DNA of 64,000 bases from Pseudomonas solani (GTDB lineage: Bacteria > Pseudomonadota > Gammaproteobacteria > Pseudomonadales > Pseudomonadaceae). The notes below the pieces were generated by a model. The model worked only from the letters and a program-made list of their open reading frames with translations. It did not search any database and was not told the DNA's origin. Position numbers and translations under genes: made by a program. Where the stretch lies: NCBI RefSeq assembly GCF_026072635.1, contig NZ_AP023081.1, forward strand, positions 5,576,501 to 5,640,500. Reading direction: 5' to 3'. Within the stretch, counting starts at the first letter, position 1. Each line of letters begins with the position of its first letter. Below, one piece after another: positions 24,828 to 33,406 of the stretch.

Positions 24828-26590
24828 GCGCTGTCCTCCAGGGTTACGGCGACGCTGCGCGCGGCCAGCAGGCCCTGGCGGTAGTCGTCCAGGGCCGTGC
24901 GGTGGGAAAAGATCACCCGCGCGCCTTCGCGGGGCAGCGGGGCGCGTACCGGCTCGGCGGCGAGGTTGAGGTCGATGCGCAGCAGGCTGCCGTCGCCCAG
25001 GCGCCAACTGGCCGAGACGGCCTTTTCCTCCAGCACCCGGGTGCCGATGGCCTGGCTGCCGGGCAGGCGCGGCACCAGATGCGCGTGGCGCAGTTCCAGC
25101 AGGCGCCGGTAGTACACGCGCCAGGCCTGCTGGGCGGGCTCGGTGCAGGTGGCGCAGTCGGGAATGGAGCCGGTGAAGGTGCCCAGGGCGTTGGGGTCGG
25201 GAATGCTCTGGCGGATCTGCTCGTCGGCGAACACCGCGAACTCGCGGAACTCGTTGCGCCGGCCGTCGCGCACCGCGCGGCCCAGTTCCTCGTTGTGCGA
25301 GGTGAAGAACAGGAAGGGCTGGCGTGAGCCCCATTCCTCGCCCATGAACAGCAGCGGGATCATCGGGCTGAGCAGCAGCAGGGCGGTGGCGGCCTTGAGT
25401 TCGTCGGGCTCGGCCAGGCTGGCCAGGCGTTCGCCGAAGGCGCGGTTGCCCACCTGGTCATGGTTCTGCAGGAACAGCACGAAGGCGGTGGGCGGCAGGT
25501 GCACGCTGGGTTCGCCGCGCAGGTGGCCGCGGCGGGTGGCTTCGCCCTGATAGACGAAACCCTCGCCCAGGCAGCGCGCCAGCTTGCTGGTGGGGTCGCT
25601 GGCGAAGTCGGCGTAATAGCCCTCGTGCTCACCGGTGAGCAGCGCGTGCAGCACGTTATGGCCGTCGTCGTTCCACTGCGCGTCGTAGCCTTGTTCCAGC
25701 AGGCCGGCGTCGTTGTCTTCGTTCTCCAGCACCAGGTGCAGGTGGCGGCCGTTGCCGGCGGCCGCGCGCAGGCGGCTGGCCAGTTCGGTGAGGAAATCCT
25801 TCTCGGCGATGGCGTGCACGGCGTCGAAGCGCAGGCCGTCGACACGGTAGTCGAGCACCCACATCAGGGCGTTCTCGCAGAAGAAGTCGCGCACCTGCAC
25901 CTGGCGGAAGTCGATGGCCGGGCCCCAGGGCGTCTGCCGTTCGGCATTGAAGAAGGCGCTGGCGTACTGGCCGAGGTAGTTGCCGTCGGGGCCGAAGTGG
26001 TTGTAGACGACGTCGACGAACACCATCAGGCCCAGGCCATGGGCGCTGTCGATCAGCCGCTTCAGGGCTTCCGGCGTGCCATAGGTGCTGTCCGGAGCGA
26101 AGGGCAGCACGCCGTCGTAGCCCCAGTTGCGCGCGCCGGGGAATTCCCCCAGGGGCATGAGTTCGATGGCGGTGACGCCCAGTTCCTTGAGCCCGGGCAG
26201 CAGGGCCTCGACCCGGTCGAAGCCGCCCAGCAGGCCGACGTGCAGCTCGTAGATCACCGCCTCGTGCCAGGGCCGCCCGCGCCAGTCCGGGTGGCGCCAG
26301 CGGTAGGCCTCGGGGTCGACCACCCGGCTGAAGCCGTGGGGGCCGTCCTCCTGGGCCCGCGAGGCCGGGTCGGGCACGCGCAGGCGTTCGTCGATCAGGT
26401 AGCGGTACAGGGTGCCGGCGCCCACGGGCAGGTGGCAGCAGTGCCAGCCTTCGCCGTGGGCACGCAGCGGGTGGCGGCTGCCGTCGGCCAGCTCCACTTC
26501 GACGAAGCGGGCGTCGGGTGCCCAGAGGGCGAAGCGCGTGGTGCCGTCCTCCTCGAGCAGCGCCCCATGGCTGCGCGTGAGGGGAAACAT
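24824..26590 (-). CDS. treZ: Malto-oligosyltrehalose trehalohydrolase TreZ
   Basis: This is a 588-residue GH13 enzyme that cuts trehalose from the end of maltooligosyl-trehalose made by TreY. It has an N-terminal CBM48-like beta domain (TRFALWAPDARFVEVELADG) and a barrel with HEAVIYELHVGLLGGFD, VDVVYNHFGPDGNYLG, the catalytic Asp in DGLRFDAVHAI, Glu in LVLENEDND and Asp in FLQNHDQVGNRAFG. The start overlaps the glgA stop (TGATG) and its end overlaps malQ, so all are read from one message. There is no signal peptide, so it is cytoplasmic. Confidence 0.96.
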   Translation of the reverse strand: MFPLTRSHGALLEEDGTTRFALWAPDARFVEVELADGSRHPLRAHGEGWHCCHLPVGAGTLYRYLIDERLRVPDPASRAQEDGPHGFSRVVDPEAYRWRHPDWRGRPWHEAVIYELHVGLLGGFDRVEALLPGLKELGVTAIELMPLGEFPGARNWGYDGVLPFAPDSTYGTPEALKRLIDSAHGLGLMVFVDVVYNHFGPDGNYLGQYASAFFNAERQTPWGPAIDFRQVQVRDFFCENALMWVLDYRVDGLRFDAVHAIAEKDFLTELASRLRAAAGNGRHLHLVLENEDNDAGLLEQGYDAQWNDDGHNVLHALLTGEHEGYYADFASDPTSKLARCLGEGFVYQGEATRRGHLRGEPSVHLPPTAFVLFLQNHDQVGNRAFGERLASLAEPDELKAATALLLLSPMIPLLFMGEEWGSRQPFLFFTSHNEELGRAVRDGRRNEFREFAVFADEQIRQSIPDPNALGTFTGSIPDCATCTEPAQQAWRVYYRRLLELRHAHLVPRLPGSQAIGTRVLEEKAVSASWRLGDGSLLRIDLNLAAEPVRAPLPREGARVIFSHRTALDDYRQGLLAARSVAVTLEDSA

Positions 26591-28131
26591 CAAGCCGGGC
26601 CCTCCGCCTGCAGCGCCACCGAAGTGGCCTTGAGCAGCCGCTTGTAGAGCCGGTCGTAGGGCTTCACCGATTGCCGCCAGTAGAGCGGCGAGGCCATGGC
26701 CTGGCAGCGCATGGCATTGAGCAGATCGGGGTGGCGGTAGACGTTGAGGGCGCGCTGCACGGCATCCAGGTAGCTGGCGGCATCGGCCTCGCGGAACAGG
26801 AAGCCGGTGACGCCATCCTCGATGGTGTCGGCCAGGCCGCCGGTGCGCCGGGCGATGGGCAGCGAACCGAAGCGCTGGGCGTACATCTGGCTCAGGCCGC
26901 AGGGCTCGAAGCGCGAGGGCATGAGCAGGAAGTCGCTGCCGGCGAACATGCGCCGGGCGTCGGTCTCGTTGAAGCCCACGTGCACGCCGATGCGCCGTGG
27001 GTGGCGCTGGGCGAGGTCCTGCATGGCCGCTTCCAGGGCCGGTTCGCCCCGGCCGATGATGGCCATGCGACCGCCGCCTGCGACGATGGCGTCGGCGATC
27101 TCCAGGGTCAGGTCGATGCCTTTCTGCTGCACCAGGCGCGAGACCACGGCGAACAGCGGGCCGTCCATGGGCTCCAGGTCGAAGAGCTTCTCGACGTATT
27201 CGCGGTTCTCGCGTTTGCCCTGCCACAGCTGGGCGCTGAAGCTGGCCACCAGGTGCTCGTCGGTGCGCGGGTCCCAGCTTTCGTCGATGCCGTTGGTGAT
27301 GCCGCTGAGCTGGCCCTGGTCGACGCGGTGCTTGAGCATGCCTTCCAGGCCGCAGCCGAAGTCCTCGGTGGTGATCTCGTGGGCGTAGTTCTCGCTCACG
27401 GTGGTCACGTGGTTGGCGTGGGCGATACCGGCCTTGAGGAACGACAGCTTGCCGTAGAACTCCATGCTCTCGTGGCTGCAGGCTTCCGGCGGCAGGCCCA
27501 GTTCGGGGCTGCATTGCGGGTCGATCAGGCCCTGGTAGGCGAGGTTGTGGATGGTGAACACGCTGGGCGTGGTCTGCCCGCGCCAGGCCATGTAGGCCGG
27601 GGCGAGGCCGGCGGGCCAGTCGTTGGCGTGGATCAGCTCCGGGCACCAGCTGAGGCAGGCGGTGCCGGCGGCCAGCTCGGCGGCGGCCAGGCCCAGGCGG
27701 GCGAAGCGGATGTGGTTGTCCGGCCAATCGCGGCCGTTGGCGTCGCCGTAGGGCGTGCCTTCGCGCTCGTAGAGCTCGGGGCAGATGATCACGTAGACGA
27801 TCAGGCCGTCGGGCAGGTCCATGCGGCCGATGCGGCAGGCGGGCAGGGCGGCGTGCCCCGGCACCCGGCCGATCACGCGGATCGGGTGGCCGCTCTCCAG
27901 CACCTGTCGGTAACCGGGGATGAGGACGCGAACGTCATGTTGGGAAGCCAGGGCACGGGGCAAGGCAGCAGAAACGTCCCCCAGGCCGCCGACCTTGACC
28001 AGGTCGGCGAACTCCGAGGTGACGAAGAGAATTCTTTTCTTGTTGGTGTGCAGGCTTTCAACATGCAGCTGGGGGCGATTGGTCATGGAACTCAAACCCC
28101 CGAGCTGAGCGCTCGCTACAGCATTTCCCAT
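26590..28131 (-). CDS. glgA: Glycogen synthase GlgA
   Basis: This 513-residue GT5 enzyme extends alpha-1,4-glucan from ADP-glucose. The ADP-glucose motif KVGGLGDVSAALPRAL is near residue 50, followed by HANDWPAGLAPAYMAW, VTTVSENYAHEI, ITNGIDESWDP and the C-terminal GT-B block MPSRFEPCGLSQMYAQRFG. ATG at 28131 (MGNAVASAQ) was chosen because GGAGG lies 6 bp upstream. ATG at 28086 (MTNRPQ) is an alternative with a weaker site. It is the first gene of the operon. The promoter should lie in the 360 bp up to the insertion sequence, so the element may affect expression. Confidence 0.95.
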   Translation of the reverse strand: MGNAVASAQLGGLSSMTNRPQLHVESLHTNKKRILFVTSEFADLVKVGGLGDVSAALPRALASQHDVRVLIPGYRQVLESGHPIRVIGRVPGHAALPACRIGRMDLPDGLIVYVIICPELYEREGTPYGDANGRDWPDNHIRFARLGLAAAELAAGTACLSWCPELIHANDWPAGLAPAYMAWRGQTTPSVFTIHNLAYQGLIDPQCSPELGLPPEACSHESMEFYGKLSFLKAGIAHANHVTTVSENYAHEITTEDFGCGLEGMLKHRVDQGQLSGITNGIDESWDPRTDEHLVASFSAQLWQGKRENREYVEKLFDLEPMDGPLFAVVSRLVQQKGIDLTLEIADAIVAGGGRMAIIGRGEPALEAAMQDLAQRHPRRIGVHVGFNETDARRMFAGSDFLLMPSRFEPCGLSQMYAQRFGSLPIARRTGGLADTIEDGVTGFLFREADAASYLDAVQRALNVYRHPDLLNAMRCQAMASPLYWRQSVKPYDRLYKRLLKATSVALQAEGPA

Positions 28132-28493
28132 ATCATCCTCCGCTATCCGAGATTCCCTGATACGGGGATGCCGTCCTCGCCACCCATGCGCGGGCCATCG
28201 TTCCTGCATCGCACAAACGCCGATGCCAGTTGGAAAGATGAGTTTGAAAACCGGGCACAGACGTCACATCCCCACATAAACCCTGACTGGACGCAGCGCG
28301 GAGAAGTTTCGACTTTTTTTCCTTCCGGCCGGCTGTCGGGGAACTTTGGCGATGGCGGTTGTCGTCGAGAGCGGTGGGCTGAAGCAGAGCGCCGCACGGC
28401 CCACCCTCTGGAGCATCGTGGGTAAACATCCACGCCCTCAGGACACCTCGGAGCATGCAGCCGCCGCTAACTAGGGACGTAGGGTGTGCTGCG
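28132..28493. promoter_or_regulatory. Upstream region of glgA, with the left half of a split repeat
   Basis: There is no gene here. The glgA promoter must be in this stretch, but no convincing -35/-10 pair was found. A run of eight T lies at about 28313. From about 28368 to 28493 it consists of repeat pieces: GAGCGGTGGGCTGAAGC(A/G)GAGCGCCGC is shared with 38168-38200, and GTAGGGTGTGCTGCG at 28479-28493 is the left half of a hairpin whose right half is beyond the insertion sequence. Confidence 0.55.
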
Positions 28494-28541
28494 TGTTTAG
28501 CCGGGATACATGGGTAACGCTTGTCGGGAGACATGGGTAAC
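28494..28541. repeat. Left end of the insertion sequence with doubled motif
   Basis: This is the terminal inverted repeat, and it holds an outer motif GGGATACATGGGTAAC (28503-28518) and an inner motif GGGAGACATGGGTAAC (28526-28541). The two probably serve as transposase binding sites. Confidence 0.75.
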
Positions 28542-28554
28542 GGGTTGATGGTCG

Positions 28555-29667
28555 TTACTTCTTCTCTCTCAGGTCGAACTGGCGGATTGTCTTATGGATG
28601 AAAATCACATCGTAGACACCATCCACACCGGTGGGGCGGATGGCGACTCGCTCACCCAACAATCCACCACCGACGAAACGGCTTTTCCCCTTGAATTGCA
28701 CTTGCCCGGTCCCTGCCACCTTGAGCACCTTGTCCTCCGGCTCGTACTCGATTTCCGGCAATTGCTCCGGGTACGCCCTTAGGCTTGGCTGATAGCGCGA
28801 TATCGGTGGTAACTGGCCCAGTGCCTCATGAGGTCGTTGTTGGTTGTACTGGTCTCGCCATTGGTCCATCACGCGCTGGCAGTGCTCCATGTCACTGAAG
28901 CTGCGATGCAGCAGCTCACGCTTGAGGGTTTGATGGAAACGCTCGAGCTTGCCTTGCGTCTGCGGGTGATAAGGGCGGCTATGACTGACATCGATACCCA
29001 GGCGCATCAGCCAGACTTCCAGGGCGGATAGGCCGCCCTCGATGTTTGAGCCCCAGGGCGGGCCGTTGTCGGCCGTTATCCGGCATGGCAGCCCATAGCG
29101 ACGGAAAACCGCGGCCAGCTTGGGGCGCACCAGTTCCAGGCGTTCCCCTTCACAGCCCTCCAGGCAGAGCGCAAAGCGTGAGTGGTCATCGAGTACCGTC
29201 AGCGGGTGGCAACGTGGTGAGTTGCGGTCCGAAAGATGGAAGTTGCCTTTGAAGTCGATCTGCCAGAGCTCGTTTGGCCGCTTGTGCTCGTAGCGATGGG
29301 TAGCTGGCGCCTGTACGTCCTCGGCGTGATAGCGCACCTGGCAGCCATGGCGCCGAAGAATCGCATCGAGGGTGCTGTGATGAGGGCGATCCATGGCCTT
29401 TGGCAACAGATGGAGCAGCTTGCGAGCGCCCCAATAAGGGAATTGGTGATGCAGGCGCACCACCTCTCGCTCCAGCTCGGCGCTGCTGCGTCCAGGACTC
29501 GTCAGCGGACGACGGGACTGATCCTGCAGGCCGGAATCACCCAGTTCTTGATATCGCTCCAGCCATTTGTAAGCCGTCTTGGGGCTGATGCCATAGCGTC
29601 GACAGAGCTCCCGGATGTTGCTCTGCGGGTGTTGGGCCAACAATACGAATTCACGTCGTATCGACAT
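28555..29667 (-). CDS. IS481-family transposase
   Basis: This 370-residue transposase has an N-terminal helix-turn-helix (SNIRELCRRYGISPKTAYKW) and a second HTH-like region, then an RNase H-fold DDE core. The first Asp is in LWQIDFKGNF, the second in CRITADNGPPWG and the Glu in QTQGKLERFHQTLKREL. A C-terminal SH3-like segment (DKVLKVAGTGQVQFKGKSRF) follows. ATG at 29667 (MSIRREF) was chosen over an upstream in-frame start because it begins the recognisable domain. The frame is intact, so the element may be active. Confidence 0.92.
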   Translation of the reverse strand: MSIRREFVLLAQHPQSNIRELCRRYGISPKTAYKWLERYQELGDSGLQDQSRRPLTSPGRSSAELEREVVRLHHQFPYWGARKLLHLLPKAMDRPHHSTLDAILRRHGCQVRYHAEDVQAPATHRYEHKRPNELWQIDFKGNFHLSDRNSPRCHPLTVLDDHSRFALCLEGCEGERLELVRPKLAAVFRRYGLPCRITADNGPPWGSNIEGGLSALEVWLMRLGIDVSHSRPYHPQTQGKLERFHQTLKRELLHRSFSDMEHCQRVMDQWRDQYNQQRPHEALGQLPPISRYQPSLRAYPEQLPEIEYEPEDKVLKVAGTGQVQFKGKSRFVGGGLLGERVAIRPTGVDGVYDVIFIHKTIRQFDLREKK

Positions 29668-29732
29668 GGTGGTGCACTCCTGCCACGGCATCGCTCGAAC
29701 TCCTCTTCGAAGGATTCCGTAAGCCTAAATGC

Positions 29733-29780
29733 GTTACCTATGTCTCCCGACACCTGTCACCTATGTCACCCGGCTGAACA
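29733..29780. repeat. Right end of the insertion sequence with doubled motif
   Basis: This end mirrors the left one. GTTACCTATGTCTCCC (29733-29748, inner) and GTCACCTATGTCACCC (29756-29771, outer) are the complements of the left-end motifs at the same 23-bp spacing. Confidence 0.75.
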
Positions 29781-30005
29781 CTGCGCGCACCTGAAGCTCG
29801 CCGGAAGCACCGTGCGGCGGTGCGCACGGCACACCCTACGGCACGCGCTCATCCTGTTGAGTCCTCAAACAGGCAGAGCCGGTGACTCATGACCACGTCC
29901 TAAGGACATGCGCGCCCGTCGCCTGGGACGGTGGATTGGGGGAACTCGGGGACGCGGGGGTATTCCTAGCCTCTACAACAGGCACAGCGATACCCGGAGG
30001 CCGTC
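29781..30005. other. Right half of the split repeat and leader of the pncC-like gene
   Basis: The first 70 bases are the displaced right half of the repeat hairpin, ending GCACACCCTACG at 29830-29841. The rest is the leader of the amidase gene, with CGGAGG upstream of its ATG. No gene is supported. Confidence 0.6.
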
Positions 30006-30524
30006 ATGCAGAGCGTCGAGCAGGTTGTGAGTTTCCTCGAGAAGTACCAGCTGTCCCTGGTGACCGCCGAATCCTGCACCGGGGGGCTGATGGCCTCCCT
30101 GCTGGCCGGCGTGCCCGGCTGCGGCGCGGTGCTGGACCGCGGCTACGTGGCCTATTCGCCCACCGCCAAGCAGCAGTGCCTGGGAGTGGACCCTGCAACC
30201 ATCGCCCGCTACGGGCTGACCAGCGAAGAGGTGGCGCGGGAGATGGCCCTGGGCGCCCTGGCCAACAGCGAGGCCAGCGTGGCCCTGGCCAACACCGGCA
30301 TGGCCGAGGCCGAAGGCCCCCTGGACGGCCTGGTGTGTGTCGCCTGCGCCATGCTGATGGACGGCGAGCCCTGGGTGGTCAGCGAGCAGTTGCGCTTCGA
30401 CGGTGACCGCAACCAGGTGCGCGAGGCCGCCGCCCAGCACGTGCTGCTGCAATTGCCCTATTACTACGAGCGCCTGCACCAGGCCATCGCCGCGCGGCTG
30501 CCAGGCGCGGCGGCCAACGGCTGA
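30006..30524 (+). CDS. CinA C-terminal domain / nicotinamide-nucleotide amidase (PncC-like)
   Basis: This 172-residue protein consists of the CinA C-terminal (PncC) domain alone. Members deamidate NMN to NaMN in NAD salvage. The signature LVTAESCTGGLMASLLAGVPG with the catalytic Ser, YVAYSPTAKQQCLGV, LANTGMAEAEGP and the C-terminal RFDGDRNQVREAAAQHVLLQL are all present. CGGAGG lies 8 bp upstream of the ATG. It converges on the MscS gene with a single base between the stop codons, leaving no room for a terminator. Confidence 0.9.
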   Translation: MQSVEQVVSFLEKYQLSLVTAESCTGGLMASLLAGVPGCGAVLDRGYVAYSPTAKQQCLGVDPATIARYGLTSEEVAREMALGALANSEASVALANTGMAEAEGPLDGLVCVACAMLMDGEPWVVSEQLRFDGDRNQVREAAAQHVLLQLPYYYERLHQAIAARLPGAAANG

Positions 30525-30525
30525 G

Positions 30526-31647
30526 TCACACTGGCGGCTGGCGCTCGGGCTCGACGATGGGTTCCGGGTGCCGCCCGCCGAGTTCCGGCGCTTCGCTGCG
30601 GGTCAGTTCGGCGCGCAGCTGCGGCAGGCAATGCGGGTAGCGGTGGGCGATGAAGTTCAGCAGGTTCTCGCGCAGGTAGCAGCGCAGGTCCCAGTTGCGG
30701 GAGGAGTCGATGGAGCTGACCAGCACCCGCAGCTGGATGGAGCGCTCGGTGGTGTCCACCAGCTGCAGCACGCTGACGCGGCCGTCCCACAGCTGCGGCA
30801 CTTCCTTGCACAGGCGGTCCAGCTCCTGGCGCAGCGGGTCCAGCGGCATCTCGTAATCGGCCCAGAGCACCACCGCCCCGGTGATCGACGAGCTGACCCG
30901 GGTCCAATTCTGGAAGGGGTTCTCGATGAACCACTGCAAGGGCACCACCAGGCGCCGGTCATCCCAGATGCGCACCACCACGTAGGTGCCGGTTATTTCC
31001 TCGATGCGCCCCCATTCGTTCTCGACGATCACCACGTCATCCAGGCGGATGGGCTGGGTGATGGCGATCTGCAGGCCGGCGATCAGGTTGCCCAGCACCG
31101 GTTTGGCGGCGAAGCCCACCGCCAGGCCGGCGACGCCCGCCGAGGCCAGCAGGCTGGTGCCGAACTGGCGCGCGGTGGGGAAGGTCATGAGCATGGTGGC
31201 GGCGCCGAACAGCAGCACGAAGAAGCTCAGGGTGCGCACCAGGACGCGGGTCTGGGTCTGGATGCGGCGGGCGCGCAGGTTGTCGCTGATGTCCACCGGG
31301 TTGTGCAGCAGGATCACCTGTTGCACTGCGTCCACAGCGCGCAGGCCAAGCCAGGTGAAGGTGCCGATGATGGCCATCGAGGTGAGCTGGCGCAGCGGGC
31401 CGATGAACAGCAGGTCGTCGGGGGCGGCGCTCCATACCGTCTGCAGGCCCAGCAGGGGCAGCAGCAGGTAGAGCGGCCGGCGCACGCGCTGCAGCAGTTC
31501 GCGCAGGAACAGCACCGGCTTGGCCAGGCGAACCAGCACGCGCATCACGCCGCGCGCCACCAGGCTCAGGATCAGCACCACCGCTGCGGCGGTGAGCAGG
31601 GCCTTGAGCTCCGGCAGCGGCAGGTAGGGCAGCCAGTCTTCGAGCAT
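30526..31647 (-). CDS. MscS-family mechanosensitive channel
   Basis: This 373-residue membrane protein opens under membrane tension to release solutes. There are about four N-terminal helices (ELKALLTAAAVVLILSLVAR, SMAIIGTFTWLGLRAV, FFVLLFGAATMLM), and then the MscS pore helix pattern AGVAGLAVGFAAKPVLGNLIAGLQIA. A beta domain follows (RLDDVVIVENEWGRIEEITG, VVPLQWFIENPFQNWTR). ATG at 31647 has GGAGG 7 bp upstream. It stands alone between two convergent or divergent genes. Its presence near the trehalose island fits an osmotic-stress theme but does not prove a link. Confidence 0.92.
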   Translation of the reverse strand: MLEDWLPYLPLPELKALLTAAAVVLILSLVARGVMRVLVRLAKPVLFLRELLQRVRRPLYLLLPLLGLQTVWSAAPDDLLFIGPLRQLTSMAIIGTFTWLGLRAVDAVQQVILLHNPVDISDNLRARRIQTQTRVLVRTLSFFVLLFGAATMLMTFPTARQFGTSLLASAGVAGLAVGFAAKPVLGNLIAGLQIAITQPIRLDDVVIVENEWGRIEEITGTYVVVRIWDDRRLVVPLQWFIENPFQNWTRVSSSITGAVVLWADYEMPLDPLRQELDRLCKEVPQLWDGRVSVLQLVDTTERSIQLRVLVSSIDSSRNWDLRCYLRENLLNFIAHRYPHCLPQLRAELTRSEAPELGGRHPEPIVEPERQPPV

Positions 31648-31737
31648 GGGAAACCTCCGGGATCGCGGTAACCCTGTTAGTGACCCGGAGCCCGATGATG
31701 GGTTCGGGTGGATGTTCAGGCGGCCATGGCACGCCTG

Positions 31738-31820
31738 TAGGTTGGCGCCGAGCGCAGCAAGGCCCAACGGAGCGGGGTTCGGCTCTGCTGCGTTGGGCTT
31801 CGTGCCTCAGCCCAACCTAC
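31738..31820. repeat. Imperfect hairpin repeat (TAGGTTGG...CCAACCTA type)
   Basis: TAGGTTGGCGCCGAGCGCAG pairs imperfectly with the segment ending GCCCAACCTAC, and a second inner pair GGCCCAAC/GTTGGGCTT strengthens the fold. It lies between two divergent genes and is one of several dispersed stem-loop families in this window. Confidence 0.7.
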
Positions 31821-31903
31821 GGGAGCTACGGCGCCGAGAAATCCCCTGAACCGCCGCGCAACGGCGCGGCCGAAGTACAGGAGCCCCTTGCCTGGAGAAG
31901 CCT

Positions 31904-32236
31904 ATGAATGCCGAAGCCCAAGCCTGTGCCGATGCCTGCGTGGTGTGTGCCGACGAATGCGCGCAATGCGTGACCGCGAGTCGCCTGGATGAGGGCGGGG
32001 AGTACCTGGAACGCTGCATCGAGCTGAGCCGCGAATGCGCGGACAGCTGCCTGCTGATGCAGGAGCTGGTGGAGCGTGAGAGCGCGCAGGTGGTGGGCTT
32101 CGGCAGGTTCTGCGCGAGTATCTGCCGGCTGTGCGCCGCCGAATGCCGGCGCCATGACCTGGCGCACTGCCAGCGGCTGGCCCAGGTCTGCGAGGACTGC
32201 GCGCAGCAATGCCAGGGCCTGGCCCTGGCTGCCTGA
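31904..32236 (+). CDS. Cys-rich four-helix-bundle copper-binding protein (Csp3/DUF326-like)
   Basis: This is a 110-residue cytoplasmic protein with 16 Cys, most spaced CxxxC or CxxC along predicted helices (ACADACVVCADECAQC, RFCASICRLCAAECRRH, CEDCAQQCQG). This pattern matches the DUF326/Csp3 copper-storage family, in which the bundle core binds many Cu(I) ions. There is no signal peptide, which favours Csp3 over exported Csp1. It is a single gene, 3 bp from a convergent lipoprotein gene. No copper regulator site (for example a CueR-type palindrome) was evident upstream. Confidence 0.88.
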   Translation: MNAEAQACADACVVCADECAQCVTASRLDEGGEYLERCIELSRECADSCLLMQELVERESAQVVGFGRFCASICRLCAAECRRHDLAHCQRLAQVCEDCAQQCQGLALAA

Positions 32237-32239
32237 GGC

Positions 32240-33403
32240 TCAGGGCACGAAGCGCAGGGCGCTGGGGGCCGGGGTGCTGATCCTTTGCACCTGCTCCACC
32301 AGCAGGCCGCTTTGCGGGTCGCGGCTGAACACCACCAGGCTGTCGCTCTTCTGGTTGGCCACCAGCAGGAAACGCCCGTTCGGGGCGAAGGTGAATTCCC
32401 TCGGCTCATCGCCCCCGCTGGCGTGGCGCTGCACCTCGCTGAGGCTGCCGTCGGCGGCGCTCACCGCATAGACCACGATCTGGTTCTCCACGCCTCGACG
32501 GGCGACGTAGAGGAAGCGCCCGTCCGGCGACAGCTGGAGGGCGCCCAAGCGGCGATCGCCCTGGGCGTTGGCACCGGGCGGGTCCAGGTCCACCAGGCCC
32601 TGCTGTTCCAGCTTGGCCTCGTCGCGGCCGAGGATGGCGATCTGGTTGGACAGCTCCAGGGTCAGGTAGGCGCGGTTGCCGCTGCGGTCGAACACCAGGT
32701 GGCGCGGGCCGCTGCCCTTGGGCAGGGCGAAGGCGCCGGGCTTGGCCGCCTGCAGCGGCTTCTTCGGTTTATCCCCGTCGTAACGGTAGGCGTAGACCTT
32801 GTCGGCACCCAGGTCGGTGACGAAGAGGAAGTCGCCGGCCGGCACCGCCGCGTGCATGTGCGAGGAGCCCTGGCGCTGCGAGCCGCGCCGGGAGAAAGGC
32901 TGGCGCACCAGCTGGGCGACCGGGCCAAAGGTGCCGTGGGCGCTGACCGGGATGGCCGCCAGGCTGCCACCGGGCGTGGGCTTGCTGCCGTAATGAGCGA
33001 CGAAGAGGAAGCGGCCATCCTCGCTGAGGCTGGCATGGGTGGGCTCGGCGCCCTTGCTCGCCACCTGGCTCAGGGGCGTGAGGCTGTGCTCGTCACCTTC
33101 GCCGATGGCGAAGCTGCTGACCTGGCCGGCCGGGTCGCGGCCCTTGGGCGGGTTCTCGTTGGTGACGAACAGCTGGTGGCCATCCGGCGAAAGCACCAGC
33201 CACGAGGGGTTGGCGCTGGCGAGGGTCTGCAGCGGCTTTTCCGTCAGCCGGCCCTGGGTGCCGTCGAAGGCGAAGCGCTGGATGCCGGGGCAGGTCTCGC
33301 CACTACAGCCCACCAGCAGTTGGGAGGTGTCGACGGGCGCCCGGCCGGCACAGCCGGCGAGCAGGGTCATGGCGCAGAACAGCAGTGGGACGTTACGCGG
33401 CAT
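32240..33403 (-). CDS. Lactonase-family beta-propeller lipoprotein
   Basis: This 387-residue protein has a lipoprotein signal (LLFCAMTLLAGCAG, lipobox LAGC) and a seven-bladed propeller of the 6-phosphogluconolactonase/lactonase family. Repeated blade starts include SWLVLSPDGHQLFVTNE, ASLSEDGRFLFVAHYG, GPRHLVFDRSGNRAYLTLE, LQLSPDGRFLYVARRG and FTFAPNGRFLLVANQ. It lies 3 bp downstream of the membrane glucose dehydrogenase gene, which makes gluconolactone in the periplasm. A periplasmic gluconolactonase role is therefore a good inference, although many family members have no proven substrate. Confidence 0.87.
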   Translation of the reverse strand: MPRNVPLLFCAMTLLAGCAGRAPVDTSQLLVGCSGETCPGIQRFAFDGTQGRLTEKPLQTLASANPSWLVLSPDGHQLFVTNENPPKGRDPAGQVSSFAIGEGDEHSLTPLSQVASKGAEPTHASLSEDGRFLFVAHYGSKPTPGGSLAAIPVSAHGTFGPVAQLVRQPFSRRGSQRQGSSHMHAAVPAGDFLFVTDLGADKVYAYRYDGDKPKKPLQAAKPGAFALPKGSGPRHLVFDRSGNRAYLTLELSNQIAILGRDEAKLEQQGLVDLDPPGANAQGDRRLGALQLSPDGRFLYVARRGVENQIVVYAVSAADGSLSEVQRHASGGDEPREFTFAPNGRFLLVANQKSDSLVVFSRDPQSGLLVEQVQRISTPAPSALRFVP

Positions 33404-33406
33404 CGA

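Larger units (their letters stand above)
28494..29780 (-). mobile_element. IS481-family insertion sequence, complete, with 5-bp target duplication
   Basis: This 1287-bp element starts TGTTTAGCCGGG and ends CCCGGCTGAACA, so the outer 25 bases form an inverted repeat with about 20 matches. CTGCG occurs just outside both ends (28489-28493 and 29781-29785), a 5-bp duplication. Each end has two copies, 23 bp apart, of a motif like GGGAGACATGGGTAAC. It encodes one intact transposase and no passenger gene. Joining the flanks gives GTAGGGTGTGCTGCGCGCACCTG, nearly the same as an uninterrupted repeat at 38083-38105. Confidence 0.88.
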
